A stretch of DNA of 64,000 nucleotides from Poa pratensis (lineage: Eukaryota > Streptophyta > Magnoliopsida > Poales > Poaceae): NCBI GenBank assembly GCA_947311845.1, contig CAMZMU010000069.1:14278891-14342890 (forward strand). The letters run 5' to 3'. Under the pieces are notes generated by a model. It did no database searches. It was not told the origin of the DNA and was given only the letters and a program-made list of their open reading frames with translations. A program made the translations under genes and the position numbers. Positions 35,583 through 45,240 of the stretch are shown here, in pieces. Every line of letters begins with the position of its first letter. The first letter of the stretch is position 1.

Positions 35583-37180
35583 AAAAGAACATGGTGCCCT
35601 TATGTGTAGTTTTGCTAATTACTGAGAATCCCTATGGACTATTGTCATCATTGAGTTTTATTTGTAAAGTTTGTCTATAGGAAATGCTTGAACACCATAT
35701 GTTTGAAAGAAGAAGCATGACCATAAGCAATGCTTGAAAACCATGTGTTAGTTCCAAGGTTGAAAGAGGAAGCATTAAGTTATGACCAAGATTTTCAAGG
35801 TGTGATCTGAAGTATGGTCATGATATTGTTGAGCTTATATAAAGTATGTCTTGTAAACAAAAATTGTGTGAACATTCATGTTATCTTCAAGAAATTATCA
35901 CTGTGAAGAGATAAGAAAAATACAAGGTTGAATAAGACAAATTGCAAAGAGTTGATTCAAGTTAATCAATACACAAGGCTAGATGATAACAATATGGGAT
36001 CAAGTGATCTCGTTGGTGTGGTAAGAAATTGTCAATATAGCTTTGTGATCTAATCAGTGATATATATGTGTGTGGAGTTACTGTGTGGCGTTAGGTATCT
36101 TTCCATTGGTTTCCATCAAAAGGAAGATTTTACATAGCCCATGAGTGGATGACGTCAAGTGGTGATCATCATCGAGGTTGCGAAGTGCAAGTTCAATAAG
36201 AGAATCTCGAAGGGATCATATGTTTGAATCTTGCCACCCATTTGTAGACAATGGTGAAGAAATGTCTTAGAGAGGCTCTCCCATAACGGAATAGGGCAAG
36301 CACAATTTGCGAGTCTTCACTGAGCGTAGCGGAATCAAGAAAGAGGATCTAACTTGAGAAGATCAAGATCGTCATCATCCAACTCAAGTGGATTGGCAAG
36401 GAAAATGTATGATCTCTTTAATTTTTCTATTTTACCGGTCTCATGATATTATTCACAGACTGGGATATAAGATAGATAATCGTATTTTAAAAAGGGCTAT
36501 CGAGTGAGTTGCTTATCGTATCATAAGTCGAGATCTCAAACCTTTACAAACATAGCATCACCTATCTTAATTCTTATTTGACTTTTATATATGTGAAGTG
36601 TTGGTGCTTGTCGAGATCTTCAAAGCAAGCCCAAGTTTACTGAAAACGGATTTCGCATGAAAAAATTGTTGCGTTTTCAATATTGGAGATTTACCGGCTA
36701 ATGGTTGAGGAAGGTTCCAAATCTCTCCTTGGATAGTGTTTGTTGTTATGTTCCAAAAAAATGGTTTCAAGTTGATCGAGTTTGGTTTCTAAAGATATTG
36801 CAGTTTCTATGGCGTGCTATTTACCCAAAATTGTTTTTACCGGCATGTTTGAGGGTAGTACCCCCCTGGTTGAGGAAGGTTCCAAATCTCTCCTTGGATA
36901 GTGTTTGTTGTTATGTTCCAAAAAAATGGTTTCAAGTTGATCGAGTTTGGTTTCTAAAGATATTGCAGTTTCTATGGCGTGTTATTTACCCAAAATTGTT
37001 TTTACCGGCATGTTTGAGGGTAGTACCCCCCCCCCCCCCCCCCCTTACAGGGCTAGCGGTACAAGCATTTAGTCCCACGCCATAGTGCCATGCACTAACC
37101 ACCGATAGTATTGCGACCGGTAGTACCACGGCTACTACCAGTAATAAAACAGACATTCTCTTTTGTAGTCCCTTGTTTTT
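35583..37180 (+). mobile_element. Diverged copia LTR fragment
   Basis: From AGAACATGGTGCCC onward it follows the copia LTR at 60666-63122 (CTATGGACTA, TGTGGAGT...GGCGTTAGGTATCTT, CATAGCCCATG, GGATGACGTCAAG, TTACCGG). Divergence is high and small deletions are frequent, so it is much older than the other copy. The tail includes GGTAGTAC words related to the palindromic array of the other LTR. Neither a PBS nor a second LTR is present nearby. Confidence 0.7.
36702..37031. repeat. 165-bp tandem duplication (two units)
   Basis: Units 36702-36866 and 36867-37031 differ by a single substitution (GTGCTATTT against GTGTTATTT) as far as can be read. Because 165 is divisible by three, the plus-strand open frame continues through both and reads the same 55-residue block twice. 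The second unit runs into a 19-base C tract (37026-37044). Confidence 0.9.
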
Positions 37181-38185
37181 AAGTCTATATTTGGCCCGCT
37201 AGTAAGCCGGTACAACCTGTGGGAATACCTAGTGGAAAACAAAAATTTCGACCAACATAAAACTCCAGATCTAATCTATGAAAATGAAAGTCAGAGATTG
37301 CATCTAGATCATTACCAACAACTATAGCAGGAGTAGATTGTTCGTGAAGCCAATGATGCAGATCCCTCCGACTAGGTGTAAAGCATGTCCTTCTGCAGAA
37401 ATTGACGCGTACTTTATTTTTAGCCCAGCAGCTCGCAGTCCAAGATGAGCATGAAGCCATAGTACGGCAAATCTTACGGCGTATCAGATTTCAGTGCACT
37501 CAGTATTCAGTTAATAATGAAGTACAACAGATATTTGCTACTAAATCAACAACTTTCTATAAATTCAAAAAAAATCCACAACTTTCTCCTCAATAATAGT
37601 CACTAAATTTCGATAGTAACTAAAACACACACGAAAATATTCTGTCGACATGCAACACTACACTGACATACAATTGAACACTACTCTAAATATAGAGCTT
37701 GATTGTCACCACTTCCAGACAAGACATGGTTTTTCCATCATTTTATCTGACATTCATATGAAACAAATAGGTACCTTGTTCATCTATGCACTTTGTAGCA
37801 AAGACATCAACACAATCACTGATATTGCGCCTGTATGATCTATAGTGAAACAGATCAAAACCACAAGCTTTTGTTCACGAAAAATCCGTAATAATCGTGA
37901 ACGACATAAATACGGGACAAAATCCCCTAATCCACCTTGTTTTCCGACCAAAATAGACCGCGGTCATCCCTCCCTAAACCTAACCTAAACCTGGAACCAA
38001 TCACCATGTCCTATTGGCTATTAGGACCATTGTAGCATGGTCTGCAAATTTGTGTATGAGTTTTTGCTCGTCCAGGTCAAGTTTTTTTTTTTTGGTTCAA
38101 CGTACAAGTCAAATATTTTTCAATTCTGTTCATTGCCTCGTCAATAAAAAAATCTAAAAATAAAGTGAAACCGGAATTATTTTTG
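37181..38185. other. Unassigned intergenic sequence
   Basis: No supported gene. A minus-strand frame at 37185-37460 and others under 95 codons show no recognisable motif. Confidence 0.35.
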
Positions 38186-38480
38186 CAACTTAGCGGCTGA
38201 GCTTGGTGACTGACATGCTGACCGTGTGAGCAGCCACAAGCTGGGCGGTCGACACGTATCCAGTGGTACCCTCTTGTTCAAATAAAGTTGAATGTAGGAA
38301 TTGCCACTTTGGTGCTGCCGGCCATTGGCACAACGACGATGGAACTATCACAAAAAACGTAAATGAGTAGTCTGCAGCTGAGCAGGCTCACATGCTCAAA
38401 CTTTTGTGCATCTCCTTGGTGTAGAGATGTCAGATGATCGGTCTGCTGCTGGGTGAGTGTGCACGCTCACAGTGTTTCCA
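38186..38480. repeat. Diverged third copy of the 49.7/51.3-kb repeat
   Basis: The core GGTCGACACGTATCCAGTGG (38247 onward), GTAGGAATTGCCA and GAACTATCACAAAAA follow the order seen at about 49690-50000 and 51300-51640, in the same orientation. It lacks the outer parts shared by those two copies. Confidence 0.75.
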
Positions 38481-38774
38481 TCGACGATTTGAATAAACCG
38501 TTCGGTCGGGCTATTGGGACCGGCTTCCACCTGCGCCTCCCAATATGTAATTTCTTTTGGAAAATAGAAGACAATTCAATCTAAGATTTGCAAAATAAAA
38601 ATATGTTATATAGTATTGAACACATAAAATAGTTACATGATAAATAACTCATATAATTATTCATATTAAATTAACTTGCATGCTCAGTTCGGGCCGTCTG
38701 GTTGTCTTTGTGTGTCCACAGATGTACAACTAGATCATTTTGCAGTTACACGTGGATTTTTTCCTCTCGGGTTT

Positions 38775-39215
38775 CGATGTTCATGATGAGAAAATTGGCA
38801 AACTCTTGAAACTTCATGATCAACCTGGATAAGAGACCTGATGATAGTACGGGTGATCATCGTCAAGTGGAGGAGCATCACGCTCACACTTTTTTTAGAA
38901 CATCACGCTCACTCTCGATAATCGTGTTGTGCATGATAATACAAGTCATCATCACCTACCACATCTGCTCTTCCGACCAGGTTAGAGCAGGTAACTGACA
39001 ATAGCAAAACAAGATTGAGGCACACCAAATACCCTCTCAACATCCTTCTTACCACCCTCCTATTCTGAAGAAAACAAGATCGGTTCCAACCTAGAGGGAG
39101 CACAAATGTATACCATTTTGAATAGATGTCATTTGCTAGGTAGTACCACTTTTGATAGGCATGGCCATTGATCTCATATTTACATGATGGACCATGGCCT
39201 TCAGCATGTCTAGAT
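38775..39215 (-). pseudogene. PIF/Harbinger transposase remnant
   Basis: In broken minus-strand frames it reads YEINGHAYQKWYYLANDIY (from about 39178), KKDVERVFGVPQSCFAIV (about 39045-38990), LTWSEEQMW, then VMMTCIIMHNTIIESERD (to about 38890) and a DDDHPYYHQ-type tail. These match the C-terminal part of plant Harbinger transposases (DDE superfamily, YYLADGIYP and DVERAFGVLQ blocks). At least two frameshifts and an in-frame stop are present. The upstream catalytic domain and element ends were not found. Confidence 0.7.
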
Positions 39216-39313
39216 ATTTTAGATTAAAATTGTTTTTCTACTTGAGAAGGAAATTAGATTAAAATGCAATTGCGAGTGTCTATTGGGACGCCGGTGGGGG
39301 CAGCCACTCCCAA

Positions 39314-39600
39314 CACTAGTAGAAATAGAGTCTTCGGTGCGGCCTTTTTGCACCGGTTTGACAGGAACCGACACTAAAGGGGGCTTTAGTACCGGTTCCA
39401 GAGTGCGAGGCGGCCGGCAGGCAACCGTCCCGGTTGGTGCGGACCTTTAATACCGGTTGGTAATACCAACCGGTACAAAAGGGTTCGGCCAGGCAGCTGC
39501 AGTGGGGGCCCCCACGGCGAGACCCTTTAGTACCGGTTCGTAACACAAACCGGTCACTTTTAGTACCGGTTTGTGTTACGAATCGGTACTAAAGGTTCCG
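39314..39600. mobile_element. CACTA (Caspar-like) transposon end
   Basis: It begins CACTAGTAGAAATAG, the Triticeae CACTA terminal repeat. Behind it come subterminal words TAGTACCGGTT / AACCGGTAC in both orientations (for example 39386, 39448, 39531, 39563), the expected transposase-binding array. No opposite end CTACTAGTG was seen in the window, so the element is truncated or its other end is too diverged. Confidence 0.8.
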
Positions 39601-39775
39601 CATTTTTCATTTAATACGAAATAATTCATATTTTTAAATCCGTAAATCAAAATTTAACAAATAAAATGTCTAAATCAATTAGAAAAATGAGAGGAATCCA
39701 AATATGACAACGATATGATCTTTTGGAACACAAAAACGCATTTAAATTACTTTCAAAAAATCAACATAAACTCAT

Positions 39776-40009
39776 TTAAGGGTTATTTACTTCCTCCTCC
39801 TCGTCGTCGTTGTCGGAATCGGGGTCGGAGTCGGAGCCGTGGCCGTCGCCGTCGCCCTCGCCTTGGCTGTCCTCGCCGCCCTCACCGTCGTCGTTGTTGT
39901 CGAGGTTTTCCTGCCAGTGCCCGTTGTCCTCGTCCCACCACTGGATGTGGTTGCCCTCGCTGTCCGAATCGCTCGGAATGACATCGTTTTGCCACCATTC
40001 GTCCGCCAT
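39776..40009 (-). CDS. Small acidic protein, hypothetical
   Basis: A 77-residue frame starts MADEWWQNDVIPSDSDSEG and ends in a run of Asp, Glu, Ser and Gly. A longer in-frame start exists at 40180. The charged low-complexity tail comes from GTC/GTCGGA-type repeats. It lies just inside the CACTA end and probably belongs to that element, since short acidic frames of this look recur in wheat CACTA elements (from memory, unverified). The role is unknown. It may not be translated. Confidence 0.35.
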   Translation of the reverse strand: MADEWWQNDVIPSDSDSEGNHIQWWDEDNGHWQENLDNNDDGEGGEDSQGEGDGDGHGSDSDPDSDNDDEEEEVNNP

Positions 40010-40400
40010 GGCCGTGAGAATGGGGTTTTTGTCAGAGAGAAAGAGGTCGGAGAGAATGGTTTTTTTTTGGGCGAAGAGAGAGGAACTACTTTGGAACTGC
40101 ATACGCATTGGGGGTTTTATGTGTGAGGAGGATAGAGATGATTTCAGTGCGACGGCGCGTAGATTGATAAATGCCTGCATAACCGAACAGGCGGATGTAA
40201 CGCTTCGTTCGTAAAATGACTACACATTTTACAGATTATATTCGCAATGTTGACATCGTGTGACTGCACTTGACGTCCAGTTGAAATTACATGCCTGTAA
40301 AATGTTTACCACGTCATCTGATGCACCTTGACGCGTGTAGTTCAAGTGTCGGACAGTTGATGTGAATTGATGGTTTTGTCAAATTGACTGCAGTTGGAAC

Positions 40401-41338
40401 AGTTTGGTGAGTTTTTTGAAAATTTCATGTTGCAAATCCAAAACCAATTCTCTTCAACATTAGACATCCTAGTTTGAGTTTTCAGATATCACACCAGATA
40501 CATGCATTTTTCGCTCGAATGTATCTATAACTTGTTTATCAATTTGAGTCGTTAGTATACGACATATTAAGACTATGTGCGCGGGTTTTTCAATTTTTTG
40601 ATTGTTTTTGAAATTTTTATGCTTATTTTGAAATTGGTCAAACCTAACCAACATTTAAACAAGTTTAAAACACGAGAACAAAAAACTAAGCCTGGATTCT
40701 TCTTAGTCGCTCCAAAATGAAAGTTTGGTGAGTTTTTTAAAAAAAATCATGTTGCAAATCCAAAACCAATTCTCTTCAACCTTAGACTTACTAGTTTGAG
40801 TTTTGAGATATCACACCAGATACATGCATTTTTTGTTCGAATGTATCTATACCTTGTTTATCAACTTGAGTCGTTAGTATACGACATATTAAGACTATGT
40901 GCGCAGGTTTTTCAATTTTTTATTGTTTTTGAATTTTTTATGCTTATTTTGAAATTGGTCAAACCTAAGTTTAAACAACATTTAAACAAGTTTAAAACAT
41001 GAAAATGAAAAACTAAGCCTGGATCCTTCTTAGTCACTCTAAAATGAATGTCTGGTGAGTTAAAAAAATGTTGCAAATCCAAAACTACTTCTCTTCAACA
41101 TTAGACGTCCTAGTTTGAGTTTTGAGATATCACACCAGATAGGTGCATTTTTCGTTCAAATGTATCTATACCTTGTTTATCAACTTGAGTCGTTAGTATA
41201 TGACTTATTAAGACTATGTGCGCAGGTTTTTCAATTTTTTGATAGTTTTTGAATTTTTTATGCTTATTTTGATATTGGTCAAATCTAAGTTTGACCAACA
41301 TTTAAACAAGTTTAAAACATGAAAAACGAAAAACTAAT
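40401..41338. repeat. Tandem repeat, three units of about 322 bp
   Basis: Units begin at 40401, 40722 and about 41049 with [T/C]TGGTGAGTT and share TTGCAAATCCAAAAC, GAGATATCACACCAGAT, CTTGAGTCGTTAGTATA, GACTATGTGCGC and ACAAGTTTAAAACA in order. The third is cut at about 41338. Units differ by substitutions and short indels. The array abuts the MULE and ends 30 bp before its left end. Confidence 0.85.
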
Positions 41339-41639
41339 CAATTTGAATTCCTAGATATGATTGGGCGGGCCCAGTCGGCTTCGCCGGAGCCGACAAGGTG
41401 GTGCAGAGCATCTCGCACACGGGCACCCTTCTCTTTCCTGTGCGAGCACCCTTCTCTTTCCTTTCTTTCCTCTTCCTTGTGCTGCCTCATTCGTGCTCTT
41501 CGTTTCCTCTCTCCACTCCCCCCGAAAACCGAATTAAACTAGCGATTTAGACCAACAATCTTCACGTTTGTCACCATTAATCGGTACTAGAAGTTTGAGG
41601 GAGGCTAGGGGAACTCCTATCTCCTGATGGGATAGCTCG

Positions 41640-41735
41640 TGGTGGTGGTGGTGGTGATGGTTGGCGGGTGGTGGTGGTGGTGATGGTGGTGGTGGTGCTG
41701 GAGGGCTGCATTGTGGTGGTGCTGCTTGTGTTGGT
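41640..41735. repeat. GGT/GAT-rich microsatellite
   Basis: Imperfect GGTGGTGGT runs in the MULE leader between the left end and the transposase. It yields spurious Gly/His-rich frames on both strands. Confidence 0.7.
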
Positions 41736-42116
41736 GCGTCGTTGATTCGAGACCGCCGGACGTCGTGGCCTCTCATGCTTCTAGGGTATAATTCGATTTA
41801 TCAAAATTGTAGTGCTATATTTGTTACATGTATGAACATGTGTTGTTAAAAAATAGTTTGTGACGGTAGTAAATATTGTAGCTATATTTGTAGGTTAATT
41901 CGAGAAAATGTAGCTATATTTTTTAGGAGTTTAGACGTATATGTTGCTAAATTGGTTGTGGTGCTAGTAAATAATGTAGGTATCTATGTAGTTTCATTTT
42001 AATATGTGTAGTAATAATTTTCAAAAACATGGTGTAGGTACCAATATATTTGAAGTCGCTTCTGAGGTAGATAGCTATATATAGTGTAGGTAGCTATATA
42101 TAGGTGGTGATGTTAT

Positions 42117-44794
42117 ATGCGGAATAATATTAACGATGGTCAATATTTATTTATGTCAGCGGAGATGTCTGATTTAGTGAAGATCAAGTTTTTCTATGGT
42201 CCTGGTAGAGTCCAAATGTGTGATACGGGAGCTGATCTGAGTGAGTTTCAGTATATAGATGTCGACCTGCCAGCTGCTGAAACATGGTCTCTAAGTCCGG
42301 TAAAAGATTGGTTGGCGGGAAGTTTAGGGCTTGATAGTCAGACACAGACCGTCAGTGTTCATGCTTGGTGGAGCCATTCAAGGACAAATATTTACTTCGT
42401 TTTGAAACCACTAGAGTGTGATACTGATTGGGTGCGATGGTTAAAAGGCTGCGCAAAAAGGAATTGCTCTCCTTGTGCCCTAGTTCTTCCCGCCCTGAAC
42501 GAGGTCACTGCCCCTGAGGACGAGTTTAGTGCCCATGAAGGTGAGGGTGCTTATGATCCTGGCCATGGAAGTGAAGAGATGGACATGTCTATGTCAAATT
42601 ATGGGTCTGATTTTGGTGGTGGTGGTAACGAGTCAGGGCAGAGCAGTCAAGTACAAGGAGGGGACACTGAGGTATATGACAGTGCGGAGGCGGATGGCGA
42701 CGAGGTAGACGGGCACATGCAGAACGAGATGGAAGATGAAGATGCTGATGGCTACAGTGTTGAAGGCGATGATTCCGATGAGTCAGACGGGGAAGAGAAC
42801 GCAGATGAGGTACCTAATCCTGCAGCATGGAATCAGGACCACTCTTCGGCGATGACCGTAAACGATGGTCATGATTCGGCATGGCAATATCATGAGAACA
42901 ACATTGCGAAGGGTGCTTTGTATACTGACAAGCAAGCTTTGAGGGATGCAGTCGTTAAATGGGCATTGTCCACCCACAGGGTTATGAAAACTACCGTGTC
43001 AAGTCAAAAATATTTGACAATGGAATGCGAGACAATAACTTGTCCCGGCAGGGTGCATGGACATCTCCCAAAGAATGGCTATAGTTGGAGGATAAGTGAC
43101 TTCGTACCTCACTCCTGTCGAATTGAAAATATCCCTGCAGAGCACCGTAATCTTTCTTCCACGCTTATAGCTCGGTTGCTGTACAGCGAGATAGTGTCCT
43201 GCGCAGCGATGGAAGTGAGTGCCCTCCAGACAAAAGTGGCTGTCCGATTTAAGTACGAAATATCTTATGGCAAGGCTTGGAGGGCTAAGCATATAGCGCT
43301 TGAGAACAGATTTGGTTCATATTTGGACGCATATGACTCTGTTATCCGGCTGCTGCATACTCTGCAGTACCGGAATCCAGGCACCTATGTAATATCCAAG
43401 ATTTGTTCAGGCCAGAGTTCCCAACTGTGAGGGTGCTGCATCGAGTGTTTTTCTCATTCGCCGTATGCATCGAGGCTTTCAGACATTGTCGTCCGGTGAT
43501 ATGTGTAGATGGCACCTTTCTCACAGGCAAGTATAGGGGACAGATCCTGACTGCAATTGGTCAAGACGGTAACAATATGGTTGTGCCCCTTGCATTTGCT
43601 TTTGTGGAGAGCGAGAACATTGACAGTTGGACTTGGTTCTTCAGGCAACTGAAAATAGCAGTTGTGAAGGATAAGCCGAACGTGTGCATCCTTCATGACA
43701 GGCATGCAGGTATACTCAGCGCGATAAAGACACTCACCAATCCTGTGCCTGAGGAACAGACTCCATGGCAGGACATGCAGAGCCGTTGGTGCATGCGCCA
43801 TCTAGGTGCCAACTTCTACTCGCAGTTTAGAAATAAGGACCTGATGAACCTATTCAAGAAACTCTGCAAGCAGAACCAAGAATGGAAGTACACGAAGATA
43901 CGTGAAAGACTTGATTTGTGCACGCAGAGACATGTTCGGACAGGAAGAGGGCACGAGCAGCAGCTGTTTGCACATGCAGAAGCTGTTGCTGCACAGCTAG
44001 CTACCGGACCACCTGCCGAGGAGGACGAGCCTGTTGGTCTTTGCGACCTACCCGGATTTGACCCGCCTGGAACTAGGAGAAGAGGTGGGAGGACAATTAA
44101 AACTTTTCAGCAGTGGATAGAGCATGAACCTTTGGAGAGGTGGTCTTTGTTGCACGACACACATGGAGCAAGATACGGTGTCATGACAACGAACCTGGCT
44201 GAAACATACAACTTTGTCCTCAGAGGAAACCGTGCGTTGCCACTAACAGCCATCGTGGAGGGTATTTTCTATGGCACATTGAAATATTTCAGAGAAAGAC
44301 GTGAAAGAGCTGAGAAGCATATGATGGACAACCCGACCTCGCCTTATTGTGAGAAGGTTACGAAGTACATGAATGAGAAGCTGGCAAAATGTTGCTCCCA
44401 CAGTGTAACTGCCGTTGGGAATCAAGAAAGGAGATTTGAGGTCCGGTTAGCCCACAACAAGTTCGGATGTGCAAACGAGGTGAGGACGCATGAGGTGAAG
44501 ATTGGTAATGAGGTTTGGCCAACTTGCGAGTGCACCTGCAACAAACCAAAATTGCTTCACCTTCCTTGCTCCCATGTCCTCGCTGCCTGCAGGCAGTTAC
44601 GGTTGAACGCAATCTCCTTCGTGTCTCCATATTATATGAAAGAGGCAGTTATCAATACTTGGACAGGTGAGATGATGGGATTTCGATCAATGGGTAACTT
44701 CAACACTGTAACCCTGGTGAGAGGGTGTACATTCCAGCTCCTGAGCTATTGCGTGAGGGGTAGGCAGACGACAGTGTCGTCGCATCAGGAATGA
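42117..44794 (+). CDS. MULE transposase (Mutator family), two overlapping frames
   Basis: The first frame (42117-43430, 437 residues; an internal start MSAEMSDLVKIKFFYGPG at 42153 is as likely) holds an N-terminal domain, a long acidic Asp/Glu/Ser linker and a MuDR-like zinc/DNA-binding domain (ALRDAVVKWALSTHR, CETITCPGRVHG, HSCRIEN). The second (43403-44794, 463 residues) holds the DDE catalytic MULE domain (VICVDGTFLTGKYRGQILTA, PLAFAFVESENIDSWTWFF) and a SWIM zinc finger (CECTCNKPKLLHLPCSH). The frames join near 43390-43400, where one base seems missing in an A run. A CCHC knuckle (CLQCNRFGH...) continues at 44845-44890 in a further frame. The product would cut and rejoin MULE ends in the nucleus. 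Confidence 0.9.
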
Positions 44795-44950
44795 TATGGA
44801 TGAATCGAAGCCGGAGGCCCACAATTCAATGCCTTCAATGCAACAGATTTGGCCATAGGGCCTGATTGTCCCACTTTCCTGGAGAGAGACCTCCCGTGCG
44901 TGCGGGGTAACGGGCGTGGGCGAGGACGAAGAGCGAGAGGAAGAAACTAG

Positions 44951-45205
44951 GTGGCACTATGTTCGAATTTGTATTAAGTATGGAACTATGTTCGAATTTG
45001 TATTAAGTGTGGCACTATGTTTGAATTTGTATTAAGTGTGAACTATGTTTGAATTTGTATTAAGTGTGGCACTATGTTTGAATTTGTATTAAGTATGGAA
45101 CTATGTTTGAATTTGTATTAAGTGTGGAACTATGTTTAAATTTGTATTAAATGTGTCACTTGTTTCAATTTGTATTAAGTGTGGAACTATGTTTGAATGT
45201 TTGTA
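44951..45205. repeat. 29-bp minisatellite between transposase and PMD genes
   Basis: About nine imperfect copies of a unit like TGTGGAACTATGTTTGAATT..TATTAAG. Units alternate between GGCACTATG and GGAACTATG and lose one or two bases in places. It is non-coding and lies between the two plus-strand genes, where it may serve as 3' end or promoter sequence. The role is unknown. Confidence 0.85.
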
Positions 45206-45240
45206 TTTGTACTAACTCTGGGATTCTAATAAGTGCAGTG

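Noticed and set aside
44951..45205. A CRISPR-like array
   Set aside because: Units are contiguous without unique spacers in a plant nuclear context. It is a minisatellite.
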